In this document: positions 1 to 8,148 of the stretch, piece by piece | Position numbering within the stretch: position 1 is the stretch's first letter | Layout of the letters: each line of letters begins with the position of its first letter | Assembly: GCF_014648695.1 (NCBI RefSeq) | Contig: NZ_BMRP01000047.1 | Location: forward strand, 6,251 to 48,548 | From: Streptomyces albospinus | GTDB taxonomy: Bacteria; Actinomycetota; Actinomycetes; Streptomycetales; Streptomycetaceae | Direction of reading: 5' to 3' | Length of the DNA: 42,298 nt | The notes under the pieces: model-generated | Database searches by the model: none | Told to the model about the DNA's origin: nothing | The model's input: the letters and a program-made list of their open reading frames with translations, nothing else | Translations under genes and position numbers: made by a program

Positions 1-17
1 CTCTGACCCGGGAAGCC

Positions 18-43
18 GTCGCGCTCCGGCCCGGGAGCGCGAC
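18..43 (-). terminator. Hairpin downstream of the acylase gene
   Basis: Perfect 9-bp arms (GTCGCGCTC and GAGCGCGAC) flank an 8-nt loop, 37-62 nt past the stop codon of the acylase gene on the minus strand. No T-run follows, which is common for Streptomyces terminators. A smaller GGCAC/GTGCC hairpin lies between it and the stop codon, at about 46-65. Confidence 0.55.
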
Positions 44-79
44 GCGGCACCCCGGGGCCCGTGCCGTTCGCTCCCTCCG

Positions 80-2926
80 CTACCTGTGGGCGGGGAACTC
101 CACCACCTGCTGGTAGGTGGGCCGGTTCTGCCAGCTCATCTTGTCGTGGGTGAGGCCGCCCACCGCGCGATGGACGATCGCGTCCGCGCACCACTGGTCG
201 CCGGCCTTGCAGTTGTCGTCACCCGGGTAAACCTGGGCGGCGGTCTTGCCGGCGACCTGCTGGAGCGTGGCCAGCAGGGTGTCGCGGCAGGCCGCGAGCG
301 TGCCGGTGCCGCAGTACCGCTCGGCGAGCGGGCCCTGGACCCGGTCGCCCAGCACGGCGCGGAGGTCCTTGTCGGCGTAGCTCCACCAGCCGTACTGGAA
401 CGCCGATCCGGCGTGCGCCCCGGTGGGGCCGTGGGCGGCGGACGGCGACTCGTCGACGGCCAGGTTGGCGCCGAGCGCGGCGTACAGGTCGCTGCCCAGG
501 CCCGGCTTGAAGACACCCTCGATCATCACCGGCCACCAGGCGTCCATCAGCCGTACCGCGTCGGAGTGGGCGTAGGTGTGCGAACCCGGGGAGGTCTCGC
601 GGCGCCGGGCGCCGTCCTTGCACCAGGCGTCCAGCTGCTGCACCGCGGCCCGTAGTCGGGGATCGGTGACCGGCTTGCTGTCGATCACCCGCAGCAGCTC
701 GGGGAGCACGTCCTCGCCGCGCAGGTCGGTGACGGCGGCGTCGGCCATCGCCCGGGTCAGTGACGCCCGGGTCACCCCGCCCTCCTTGGTCAGCGCGCGC
801 ACCCGGTCGTCGAGCAGGTTGGCGCGGTGCACCGAGCCGTTGCCGAAGCCGGCCGAGTCGTAGTCCTTGGCCTGCTTGTTGTTCCAGGAGATGTAGTAGT
901 CCTGGTCGATGGACTGCGGGTGCTGGGCGGGCGGGGTGTAGTCGGTGGTGTTGGTGGCGGGGTCGTAGCCCTTCCACTCGTAGGCCGGGTCCGCCTTGAT
1001 GGGCAGCGACGGGTCGACGGCGGGGTTGCGGACCGGGTTGAGGCCGCTGTTGTAGTACGCGATGTCGCGGGAGTCGGCGTAGAACCAGTTGAAGGCGTAG
1101 CCGATGTGCTGGGCGGCCTTCTGGAAGCTCCTGGCGTCGTGGACGTACGAGGGGTCGTTGAGCATCTGGAAGCCGATGATGGAGTCGGCCTCGTGGCGGT
1201 AGGTGGAGCGCAGCGCGGTGTAGGCGACGGGCTTGCCGCCGATGGTGGCGCGGTGCGTGACGGTGCCGTACTTGGTGCGGAAGACCTGCATCCGGTACGA
1301 GCCGGCGGCCGTCGGGTCGGCGATGGTGGGCTTCCAGGAGTTGCTGCGCTCCAGCTTCTCCATGGGCAGGCACGCGCCGTGGTAGCGGTAGGAGGTGGAC
1401 TCCTCGGTGGGCCGGGAGCCGTCCGCGTTGCACAGGTCGACGGCGTAGGTGTCGGTGATGTCCTGGCCGGCGGAGGTGGCGCTCCAGGCGTAGTCCTGGC
1501 CGCGGCCCAGCTGGACGTACATCCCGACGCCGGCGAACGAGGCGCCGCGGGCGCTGATGCCGGGACCCTGGATCTCCTGGAGCATCAGCAGCTGCGGCGC
1601 GAAGTAGCCGGTCTGCGGGCCGAACACGGCGACCGGATGGCCGCTTGCGGTGTGCTTGCCGGAGACCAGCAGGGCGTTGGACATCCCCCGGTGCTGGGTC
1701 GGGTCGAAGCTCCCCTTGGGCAGCACGCCGTCCTTGAACAGGCCCTCCAACTTCCGGTATTTCTCCGGGGCCTTGACCGGGTCCTGCGGCGGTGTGGCGC
1801 TCTTGGACGCGGCGGCGCCCTTGCGGTCGAAGACCAGCGGCTCGGGGGTGACCGAGCCCCGGTCGGGCAGCGCCATGCCCTGGGCCTTCGCGGGTTTGAC
1901 GGCGTAGGGGAAGCTCTGGCCGTTGTGCAGCGTCTTGGCGGCCTCGGGGTCGTTGCGCTCCCGGAAGGACTCCCAGACCCGGGTGCCCTTCGCGACGCCG
2001 TACTTCTGCTGGGCGGAGAGCAGCGCGAGGGCCGAGGGGACCTCTCCGCCGCCGCCGTTGCCGAAGAGCCCGCCGACGACGGAGGCCAGGGCTATCAGGT
2101 CGGTGAGCTTGAAGGGCTGGATCTCACCGGCGTTGGTGAGGGCGTCGATGTGGCCGGTGAGGACGTACTCGCCGGGGAAGTACCGGCCGTCCTTGGACTG
2201 TTGGCGGTAGGCGTTGATGCCGTCGACGTACGCCTGGGCGTCGGCCATGGCCTGCTCGCCGCGCGCTCCGTTGTGGGTGCGGATGGCGTCGACCTGGGCC
2301 TGGAGGTCCGCCTCGGTGTACGGCGCCTGCGGCCAGAACTGCTGCTCCAGGCCCTGGTTGGCGAGCGCGCCGCCGGCGAACGAGGTCAGCTCCCCGCGGC
2401 CGATGTGCCGGAAGAGGTCCATCAGCCACAGCCGGTCCTGGCCCGCGGCGTAGCCGGCGCCGAACTCGGTGCCGTAGCGGGTGGTGCCCTTGATGTGCGG
2501 GACGCCGGTCTTCTTGTCGCGGGTGATGGTGACGTCGGAGCGCGGGGCGCTGACCGAGCCGACCTGGTCCTTGGGGACGCCGAAGGAGGCATCGTTGAAG
2601 AAGTCGGTGAGGGTGTCGTCGGTGAGCGAGGGATAGCCGCCGTTCAGCGCGTTGTACGGGGCGATCTGGTCGGTGGAGTGGGCGGGGTGGGTGCCGAACA
2701 GCTTGTTGGCGAGGATCTGCACCAAGGTGGCGTTGCCCGTCGCGCCCGGCGGCAGGATGTCGTTGCACTGGCCTCGGCAGTAGTCGTCCTCGGCCGTCCG
2801 CGCGGCGTCTGTCGCCTGTCGGGCAGCCGCCGCGGCAGCGATGGGGGGTGGTGCCAGGACCGTGGCACCCAAGGCCAGCAGGGCTGCCGCGGCGGCAGTC
2901 CTGAACCTTCCGGTACGTCGTCGCAT
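80..2926 (-). CDS. Secreted penicillin acylase family Ntn hydrolase
   Basis: A 948-residue member of the penicillin/aculeacin/AHL acylase family, which hydrolyses amide bonds of acylated substrates; the substrate cannot be told from sequence. I start it at ATG 2926, not the longer frame to 3022, because GAGGAG sits 5 nt before this ATG and the protein then opens with a signal peptide (MRRRTGRF, an Ala/Leu-rich core, then AAAAA). The alpha region follows, with the GVPHIKG and AGQDRLWLMD motifs. The conserved beta-chain start is at about residue 416 (RGM-SNALLVSG), where Ser416 should become the N-terminal nucleophile after autoprocessing. HNGARG, WNNKQ and the C-terminal half are as expected for the family. 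The length is somewhat above the usual 750-850 because of an extended spacer and tail. Transcribed alone, divergent from the zinc-ribbon gene. The family is certain; quorum-signal or lipopeptide cleavage would be a guess. Confidence 0.9.
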   Translation of the reverse strand: MRRRTGRFRTAAAAALLALGATVLAPPPIAAAAAARQATDAARTAEDDYCRGQCNDILPPGATGNATLVQILANKLFGTHPAHSTDQIAPYNALNGGYPSLTDDTLTDFFNDASFGVPKDQVGSVSAPRSDVTITRDKKTGVPHIKGTTRYGTEFGAGYAAGQDRLWLMDLFRHIGRGELTSFAGGALANQGLEQQFWPQAPYTEADLQAQVDAIRTHNGARGEQAMADAQAYVDGINAYRQQSKDGRYFPGEYVLTGHIDALTNAGEIQPFKLTDLIALASVVGGLFGNGGGGEVPSALALLSAQQKYGVAKGTRVWESFRERNDPEAAKTLHNGQSFPYAVKPAKAQGMALPDRGSVTPEPLVFDRKGAAASKSATPPQDPVKAPEKYRKLEGLFKDGVLPKGSFDPTQHRGMSNALLVSGKHTASGHPVAVFGPQTGYFAPQLLMLQEIQGPGISARGASFAGVGMYVQLGRGQDYAWSATSAGQDITDTYAVDLCNADGSRPTEESTSYRYHGACLPMEKLERSNSWKPTIADPTAAGSYRMQVFRTKYGTVTHRATIGGKPVAYTALRSTYRHEADSIIGFQMLNDPSYVHDARSFQKAAQHIGYAFNWFYADSRDIAYYNSGLNPVRNPAVDPSLPIKADPAYEWKGYDPATNTTDYTPPAQHPQSIDQDYYISWNNKQAKDYDSAGFGNGSVHRANLLDDRVRALTKEGGVTRASLTRAMADAAVTDLRGEDVLPELLRVIDSKPVTDPRLRAAVQQLDAWCKDGARRRETSPGSHTYAHSDAVRLMDAWWPVMIEGVFKPGLGSDLYAALGANLAVDESPSAAHGPTGAHAGSAFQYGWWSYADKDLRAVLGDRVQGPLAERYCGTGTLAACRDTLLATLQQVAGKTAAQVYPGDDNCKAGDQWCADAIVHRAVGGLTHDKMSWQNRPTYQQVVEFPAHR

Positions 2927-3024
2927 TCCTGCTCCTCGGAGGGGGTCCCCCTGCCCTTCCAGAGCCCGGGGGAGGGTGGGCCGGACGTTACCGGCGGTTA
3001 CCCGCAACCGGAAGATGAACAACG

Positions 3025-3064
3025 GTCAACTCTTCCTCTTCCCCGCGCCCACCCGGGAGTTGAC
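3025..3064. promoter_or_regulatory. Inverted repeat in the acylase upstream region
   Basis: Eight-bp arms GTCAACTC (3025-3032) and GAGTTGAC (3057-3064) are separated by 24 nt in the 255-bp divergent region between the acylase and zinc-ribbon genes. Each arm contains a TTGAC sequence that could be a -35 box facing outward. I do not see convincing -10 boxes at the right distance, so this may be either a regulator site or chance. Confidence 0.3.
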
Positions 3065-3181
3065 GGATGGTCGCCTCGGAACAGCACTACCCAAAACCGC
3101 AAGAAAGTTCGATGGATCCAGGTGGCGATCGGCTACGTCCATTCCCTGTCCAGTCGGGTCCTCCCCGGAGGTGGAAGGAAG

Positions 3182-3796
3182 ATGGCCGGTTTCAGAGCCC
3201 TCGCCGAACAGGTCCGCAACCCACGACTCGTCACCGCCCAGCGGCGTACCGCCCTGCGCAAGTGCCTGGAACGCTTCGCCCCTTACGGGCACCGCGCGAC
3301 CTGGCACCATCTGTGCACCAGGGCCGGGTTCGCCACCCAGGACCGTGACCCCGATCCGGCGCGGCTGGTGGCCGCGCTGACGGAGCTGGAGGAGGCACGC
3401 GCCCTCTGGCTCGCGTACGAAGAGGAATTCGCCGCCCGGCGCCGCAAGGAGAAGCACGAGGGCGTGCGCCAGGTCGGCGCCCTCGACGAATGGCACCGGC
3501 GCACCTGGGGCGGTTGCGACATCGTGCCCTGCGAGTCACCGCAGCGGCACCCGGCGGCCCGCCTCGCAGAGGTGCTGCGCCGCATGATCGCGGCGATGGA
3601 GGCGGGACGCCCGCGCCGCGACTGCCCGGTGTGCGGCTCCACCCGCTTCGCCTGGGTGCCGGACGAGTCCGGCTGCCCGGCCGCCGGGCCGGCCTGCCGC
3701 GAGTGCGGGGTGCTCGCCCCGGCGTCCGTCCTGACGCCGGACGCGCTGAGCACCGCGGCCGTACGGCACGGCGCGGGAGCGTTCGCGGCGGCCTGA
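3182..3796 (+). CDS. Conserved hypothetical protein with C-terminal zinc ribbon
   Basis: A 204-residue cytoplasmic protein starting at ATG 3182, preceded by GGAGGTGGAAGG. The first ~130 residues are charged and helical, including a KCLERFAPYGHRATWHHLC stretch. The last ~70 residues hold CPVCGS...CRECGV, two CxxC pairs spaced like a zinc ribbon. There is no signal peptide or membrane segment and no enzymatic motif I recognise. It may bind nucleic acid or act as a small regulatory partner, but that is inference from the ribbon only. A much longer reading frame runs into it from upstream, but that part is antisense to the acylase gene and has no start signal. Confidence 0.7.
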   Translation: MAGFRALAEQVRNPRLVTAQRRTALRKCLERFAPYGHRATWHHLCTRAGFATQDRDPDPARLVAALTELEEARALWLAYEEEFAARRRKEKHEGVRQVGALDEWHRRTWGGCDIVPCESPQRHPAARLAEVLRRMIAAMEAGRPRRDCPVCGSTRFAWVPDESGCPAAGPACRECGVLAPASVLTPDALSTAAVRHGAGAFAAA

Positions 3797-3866
3797 CGCC
3801 CCCGCCGCCCGGCACCGTTCGCCGCTTTCACCGGACACTGTCGGACCCCCCTGTCATCATCGGAAC

Positions 3867-4607
3867 ATGCTCACGATGCTTCAGGTGTGTCTCAACGGCG
3901 CCCGGACGGCGGCCGATTCAGGGGTGGTGCCGATGTCGCCCGCCGCGCTCGCGGAAGCGGCGCGGCAGGCGGTCGCGGCCGGCGCCCAGGACGTCCATGT
4001 GCACCCCAAGACCCCGTGCGGCCAGGACTCCCTCTCGCCGCGGGTGGTCGACCCGGTCCTCGCGGCGATACGGGAAGCGGTGGACGTCCCGGTGGGCGTC
4101 ACGACCGGCGCCTGGGCCGAGCCGGACCCCGGGCGCCGGGCGGCGCAGATCAGCTCCTGGACGGTGCTGCCCGACCACGCCTCGGTCAACTGGCATGAGG
4201 CGGGCGCCGATGCGGTCGCCGCCACCCTGCTGGAGCGCGGCATCGGCGTCGAGGCCGGAATATGGGCCGGGACGGCGGCCGTCGAGCACTTCGCCCGCTC
4301 GCCGCTGGCGCCGCGGGTGCTGCGGGTGCTCGCCGAGGTCATCGACGACACCGACCCGCAGTCCGCTCCGGCGACCGCCCGGGCGCTCCTCGCCGCGCTG
4401 GAGCCGGTGGCGCACGGCCGCCCGGTGCTGCTCCACGGCTTCGACGGCGGGGCCTGGCCGGTGCTGCGGCTGGCCGCCGAGCTGGGCCTGTGCAGCCGGA
4501 TCGGCATCGAGGACACCCTGCTGATGCCCGACGGCTCACCGACCGCGGGAAACGCCCAACTGATAGCCGCCGCACGGGACATGGCGGGCGGTCGTCCCGG
4601 GGAGTGA
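3867..4607 (+). CDS. BKACE / 3-keto-5-aminohexanoate cleavage family protein (DUF849)
   Basis: A 246-residue TIM-barrel enzyme of the beta-keto acid cleavage family, which condenses a beta-keto acid with acetyl-CoA to give acetoacetate and a new CoA thioester. Seen: the early QVCLNGAR strand, the metal-binding HVHPK motif at about residues 45-50 (HxH), the VGVTTGAW strand, SVNWHEAG, and a late LLHGFDG strand. At 246 residues it is shorter than typical family members (270-310), so a loop or C-terminal element may be reduced. No clear Shine-Dalgarno precedes ATG 3867, so translation may be leaderless or start at ATG 3876. The amidase gene follows in the same direction after 167 bp. The physiological keto acid is unknown. 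Confidence 0.8.
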   Translation: MLTMLQVCLNGARTAADSGVVPMSPAALAEAARQAVAAGAQDVHVHPKTPCGQDSLSPRVVDPVLAAIREAVDVPVGVTTGAWAEPDPGRRAAQISSWTVLPDHASVNWHEAGADAVAATLLERGIGVEAGIWAGTAAVEHFARSPLAPRVLRVLAEVIDDTDPQSAPATARALLAALEPVAHGRPVLLHGFDGGAWPVLRLAAELGLCSRIGIEDTLLMPDGSPTAGNAQLIAAARDMAGGRPGE

Positions 4608-4774
4608 TCCACCCGTTTGGGGTGTCCCGTTCGTCTGCGGCCTTTACGAGCCCGCACTCGAACTGAAACAACTGTTCACGGGCTGATCCGCGGGCGCCCG
4701 GCACCCGCGCCTCGGCCCGTCCCGCTCGCGCGGCACCCGGGCCGCACGGGCAGCGAAGGAGAGGGTGGACGTCC

Positions 4775-6217
4775 ATGGCCGAACTGCACGATCTGACCGC
4801 GCTCGAACAGGCCGAGGGGATCCGTACGGGGCAGCTCTCCCCCGTCGAGCTCACCGAGCACTACCTCGCGCGGATCGACCGGCTGGACGAGACCCTGGGC
4901 GCTTTCCTGACGCGCACCCCGGAGATCGCCAGGAAGCAGGCCGCGGACGCCGAGAGCGAGGCCGCCGCGGCCCGCCGCGAGGGCCGCGCGCTCCCGCCGC
5001 TGTTCGGCGTTCCGGTGCCCGTGAAGGACCTCAATCAGGTCGCCGGGGTGCGCTGCACGATGGGCTCGCAGGCGCTGGCCGACCGGATCGCGGACACCGA
5101 CGACCATGTCGTCGGCAAGCTGCGGGACGGCGGCACGATCCTGCTCGGCAAGACCAACACCCCCGAATTCGGGCTGCCCTGCTACACGGAGAACGCCCTC
5201 GCGCCGCCCGCCCGCACCCCCTGGGACCTGACGCGCTCGGCGGGCGGCTCCAGCGGCGGGGCAGCCGCGGCGGTCGCCGGCGGACTCGCGCCCCTCGCCC
5301 ATGCCAGCGACGGCGGCGGCTCGATCCGGATCCCCGCGTCGCTGTGCGGGCTCTACGGCATCAAGCCCAGCCGCGGCCGGATCAGCCCCGGCCCGCTGCT
5401 GCACGACGTGTCGGGCCTGGGCACCTCGGGCCCGCTGGCCCGTACGGTCGCCGACGCGGCCACGCTCCTGGACGTCATGGCGGGCCCGATGCCGGGCGAC
5501 CCGTTCGCCGCCCCGGCGCTGCCGCCCGGTGAGACCTTCGCCGGCCACGCCCGCCGCGACCCCGGCCGGCTGCGGATCGCGGTGCTCACCGAGGCCCCCA
5601 TCCCGGGCGTCGAGGTGCACGCGGACTGCCGGGCCGCGGTCGCCGGCACCACCGCGCTGCTGACCGAACTCGGCCACGAGACCGAGGAGTTGTCCCTCCC
5701 GGCCGACGAGGGCATCCTCCTCGCCTTCACCCGCGTGTGGTCCGTCATGGCCGCCCTCCGCCCGGTCCCGCCGGGGAGCGAGGAGCAGCTGATGCCGCTC
5801 ACCCGCTATCTGCGGGCCCGCGGCGACGAGATCAGCGGCCCGTCCTTCGCGAGCTCCCTGCACGCCTTCCGGATGCTCGGGCAGACCGTCGCCGACGGCC
5901 TGATGCCGCCGGACACCGGCTATGACGTGATCCTCTCCCCCACCGTGGCCGCGCCACCGCCCCTGGTCGGGACGCTGCGCAACGACGCCGATCCGCAGGC
6001 CGAGTTCGCCGCCATCGGGCGGTTCACCCCGTTCAGCGCGCTCTTCAACGTCACCGGACAGCCCGCGGTCAGCGTCCCGCTGCACTGGACGGCCGAGGGC
6101 CTGCCCATCGGCGTCATGCTGGCCGGACGCTACGGCGACGAGGCCACGCTGATCTCGCTCTCCGCCCAGCTGGAGCGGGCCCGTCCGTGGATCGCCCGCA
6201 CACCGTCCGTCTGGTAG
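4775..6217 (+). CDS. Amidase (amidase signature family)
   Basis: A 480-residue cytoplasmic amidase that hydrolyses carboxamides to the acid and ammonia. The Ser-cisSer-Lys triad is complete: Lys84 in PVPVKDLN, Ser159 in the GGSSGG signature, and nucleophile Ser183 in DGGGSIRIPA. The 24-residue spacing between the two serines matches the family. The C-terminus has the conserved FNVTGQPAVSVP and GLPIGVMLAGRYGDEATLI strands. Start ATG 4775 has GGAGAG about 10 nt upstream. It is close in design to 6-aminohexanoate-cyclic-dimer hydrolase and indoleacetamide-type amidases; the substrate cannot be assigned. It runs convergently toward soxR with a 22-bp gap. Confidence 0.92.
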   Translation: MAELHDLTALEQAEGIRTGQLSPVELTEHYLARIDRLDETLGAFLTRTPEIARKQAADAESEAAAARREGRALPPLFGVPVPVKDLNQVAGVRCTMGSQALADRIADTDDHVVGKLRDGGTILLGKTNTPEFGLPCYTENALAPPARTPWDLTRSAGGSSGGAAAAVAGGLAPLAHASDGGGSIRIPASLCGLYGIKPSRGRISPGPLLHDVSGLGTSGPLARTVADAATLLDVMAGPMPGDPFAAPALPPGETFAGHARRDPGRLRIAVLTEAPIPGVEVHADCRAAVAGTTALLTELGHETEELSLPADEGILLAFTRVWSVMAALRPVPPGSEEQLMPLTRYLRARGDEISGPSFASSLHAFRMLGQTVADGLMPPDTGYDVILSPTVAAPPPLVGTLRNDADPQAEFAAIGRFTPFSALFNVTGQPAVSVPLHWTAEGLPIGVMLAGRYGDEATLISLSAQLERARPWIARTPSVW

Positions 6218-6239
6218 CCGGCGGCCGGGCCCGGCGCGC

Positions 6240-6788
6240 TCACCCCCGGCCGGTGTCGCACCCCGGGTCGCCCGGCGCGCACACTCCGGCGCCGCCGTCT
6301 CCCGGCGGCGCCACCGCCGGGTCCTTGGCGCTTTGGTCCACCCGCAGCCGCCGCGCGCCCGGCCCCTGTTCGCCGAGGTTGTCGTACGGGTTCGACAGCG
6401 CGCACGTCTGGAGCGAGAGGCAGCCGCAGCCGATGCAGTCGGTCAGCCGGTCGCGCAGCTCGACGAGCTGGCTGATCCGCTCGTCGAGTTCGGAGCGCCA
6501 CACCTCGGACAGCCGGGCCCAGTCCTCGCGGTTGGGGGTGCGCTCGTCCGGCAGCTCCGCCAGCGCGTCCCGGATCACCGCGAGCGGGATCCCGACCCGC
6601 TGGGCCGCCCGTACGAACGCGACCCGGCGCAGCGCGTCGCGGGTGTAGCGGCGCTGGTTCCCGGCCGTCCGGGTGCTGCTGATCAGCCCCTTCGACTCGT
6701 AGAAGTGCAGCGCGGACACCGCCGCGCCGCTGCGCGCGGAGAGCTGGCCGACCGAGAGCTCATGGACCTTGTAGGGAAGCTGTGGCAC
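6240..6788 (-). CDS. soxR: Redox-sensing MerR-family regulator SoxR
   Basis: A 182-residue MerR-family activator that senses redox-cycling compounds through a [2Fe-2S] cluster. The N-terminus holds the winged helix-turn-helix (LSVGQLSARSGAAVSALHFYESKGLI...RRYTRD) and then the dimerisation helix. The four cluster cysteines are Cys118, 121, 123 and 129 in CIGCGCLSLQTC, followed by the SoxR-typical ALSNPYD. A Gly/Pro-rich, two-Cys tail of about 45 residues extends beyond the core. The gene begins with GTG 6788 and is divergent from the MaoC gene. In Streptomyces SoxR responds to the organism's own redox-active antibiotics; its usual targets (oxidoreductases with a CCTCAAG...CTTGAGG box) are not next to it here. 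Confidence 0.93.
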   Translation of the reverse strand: MPQLPYKVHELSVGQLSARSGAAVSALHFYESKGLISSTRTAGNQRRYTRDALRRVAFVRAAQRVGIPLAVIRDALAELPDERTPNREDWARLSEVWRSELDERISQLVELRDRLTDCIGCGCLSLQTCALSNPYDNLGEQGPGARRLRVDQSAKDPAVAPPGDGGAGVCAPGDPGCDTGRG

Positions 6789-6821
6789 GCCTCAACCCTA
6801 CGACCTGCCCGGAGACGACCG

Positions 6822-6850
6822 TTGACAGCGGGCCCCCGCACTCGCATGCT
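6822..6850 (+). promoter_or_regulatory. Candidate promoter of the MaoC gene
   Basis: A consensus -35 box TTGACA (6822-6827) is followed 17 nt later by CATGCT (6845-6850) as a weak -10. Predicted transcription would start near 6857, inside the palindromic operator at 6850-6863, an arrangement expected for repression. Confidence 0.45.
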
Positions 6851-6864
6851 GAGCAAGCGCTTAG
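6850..6864. promoter_or_regulatory. Operator-like palindrome before the MaoC gene
   Basis: TGAGCAAGCGCTTAG, with the exact palindromic core AAGCGCTT, occurs here and again, all 15 bases identical, at 8062-8076 upstream of the neighbouring TetR gene. The extended site AGCAAGCGCTTAGT differs at one specified base from AnCAAGnnCTTGnT, which I recall as the motif of mycobacterial KstR2. The TetR product of the gene ending at 7368 is the natural candidate to bind both copies. Confidence 0.6.
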
Positions 6865-6892
6865 TAAGGCGACGCTGAGGAGGCAGACGGAG

Positions 6893-7354
6893 ATGGCAGA
6901 GCCCCGGGTGTTCGGGTCGGTCGAGGAACTGCGGGCCGCGGTCGGTGCGGAGTTGGGTCCCAGCGACTGGCTGGAGGTCGACCAGAAGCGGATCGACCTG
7001 TTCGCGGAGGCCACCGGTGACCACCAGTGGATCCACGTCGACCAGGAGAAGGCCGCGGCCGGGCCGTTCGGCACGACCATCGCGCACGGCTATCTGACGC
7101 TGTCGCTGCTGCCGGCGCTGGTCCCGCGGCTGATGCGGGTCGACAACGTGACGATGGGCATCAACTACGGCACCAACAAGGTCCGTTTCCCGGCGACCGT
7201 CCCGGTCGGCTCGCGGCTGCGGGCCACCGCCCGGATCGCGGAGGTGGCCGAGGTGTCCGGCGGGGTGCAGCTCACCACGGTCGTGACGATCGAGCGGGAG
7301 GGCGGCGACAAGCCGGTGTGCGTCGCGGAGTCGGTCAGCCGCTTCTACCTGTAG
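6893..7354 (+). CDS. MaoC family dehydratase / (R)-enoyl-CoA hydratase
   Basis: A 153-residue single hot-dog-fold protein that likely hydrates enoyl-CoA to (R)-3-hydroxyacyl-CoA. The hydratase-2 motif is visible as FAEATGDHQWIHVD, with the catalytic Asp and His, followed by GPFGTTIAHGYLTLSLLP and the INYGTNKVRFPATVPVGS strand. I start it at ATG 6893, with GAGGAGG about 10 nt upstream; the longer frame would translate through the operator. Length is typical for bacterial MaoC homologues. It ends 13 bp from the convergent TetR gene, whose predicted operator also covers this gene's promoter. The pair probably belongs to branched or fatty acyl-CoA breakdown together with the acyl-CoA dehydrogenase further on. 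Confidence 0.9.
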   Translation: MAEPRVFGSVEELRAAVGAELGPSDWLEVDQKRIDLFAEATGDHQWIHVDQEKAAAGPFGTTIAHGYLTLSLLPALVPRLMRVDNVTMGINYGTNKVRFPATVPVGSRLRATARIAEVAEVSGGVQLTTVVTIEREGGDKPVCVAESVSRFYL

Positions 7355-7367
7355 CCCGGTCCGGCGG

Positions 7368-7994
7368 TCAGACCGGCGGGGCGCCCACCATCCGCAGGAC
7401 GAGGTCGGCGTAGAGCGCGCCGACCTCGTCGGGCGTCCGCGGGCCGTCGGCGGAGAACCAGCGGGCCACGTCCACACACAGCGACAGCACGGCAAGGGTG
7501 GTGCCCGGGACGTCGCCGACCCGGAATTCACCGCTGTCGGCGCCGTCCTGGATGATCTGGCGCAGCAGCCGGTCGGTGCGGCGGCGCAGATCGGCGATCT
7601 CCGCGTAGTGGACGTCGCTCAGCGCCTGGAGCTCGTACTGGATGACCCGGGCGGTGGTGTGGTGCTCGGCGTGCCAGCGGGCGAAGGTCCGTACCGCGTC
7701 GCGCAGCCGCTCGGTGGCGCTGCCCGCGGCCTCGGCGGCGGCACCCATGATGTGCAGCGCCTTCTCGTGGCCGATGCCGCTGATGCGGTAGAGGAGCTCC
7801 TCTTTGGTCTTGTAGTGGATGTAGAGCGCGGCCGGGCTCATCCCGGCGCGGCCGGCGATGTCGCGGGTGGTGGTGGCGTGGTAGCCGCGCTCGGCGAACG
7901 CCTCGACGGCCGCACTGACCAGCCGCCGCGCGGCGTCCGGGCTCACCCCGGCCCATTCCTCGCTCTCCTGCGCCGCCCACTCCGCCGCACCCAT
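7368..7994 (-). CDS. TetR family regulator of acyl-CoA metabolism (KstR2-like)
   Basis: A 208-residue TetR repressor. The N-terminal helix-turn-helix runs through AAVEAFAERGYHATTTRDIAGRAGMSPAALYIHYKTKEELL at about residues 26-66; the remaining helices form the ligand domain with VIQYELQALSDVHYAEIADLRRR. The start at ATG 7994 has GAGGAG 11 nt upstream; an in-frame ATG at 8051 has its nearest purine-rich site about 30 nt away, on the far side of the operator. The operator copy at 8062-8076 lies 68 bp upstream, so autoregulation is likely, and the same sequence precedes the convergent MaoC gene. An acyl-CoA thioester is a plausible ligand given the neighbours, but this is inference. Confidence 0.85.
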   Translation of the reverse strand: MGAAEWAAQESEEWAGVSPDAARRLVSAAVEAFAERGYHATTTRDIAGRAGMSPAALYIHYKTKEELLYRISGIGHEKALHIMGAAAEAAGSATERLRDAVRTFARWHAEHHTTARVIQYELQALSDVHYAEIADLRRRTDRLLRQIIQDGADSGEFRVGDVPGTTLAVLSLCVDVARWFSADGPRTPDEVGALYADLVLRMVGAPPV

Positions 7995-8061
7995 CGCGTA
8001 CCCCGCTCCTCGATCCGCCAGGGACCTTCCTCTGCCCGGATCGAACACCATACCGCGCGGG

Positions 8062-8076
8062 TGAGCAAGCGCTTAG
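8062..8076. promoter_or_regulatory. Second copy of the AAGCGCTT-core operator
   Basis: TGAGCAAGCGCTTAG, identical over 15 bases to the site at 6850-6864. It lies between the acyl-CoA dehydrogenase stop and the TetR start, in the TetR promoter region. Confidence 0.6.
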
Positions 8077-8148
8077 GCCTCCTCCCGGGGGCGGAACGGG
8101 ACCGGGCGGGCCGGGGCGCCGGGACGGAGCGTACGCGGGAGGCGCCGG

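Noticed and set aside
827..3181. Long plus-strand reading frame running through the acylase gene into the zinc-ribbon gene
   Set aside because: It is antisense to a clear acylase gene, its Val/Gly-rich translation is an artefact of GC-biased codons, and the true start with GGAGGT is at 3182.
6789..6892. SoxR box in the soxR-MaoC divergent region
   Set aside because: Only a CCTCAA half-site is visible near 6790; the full CCTCAAG...CTTGAGG palindrome is missing.
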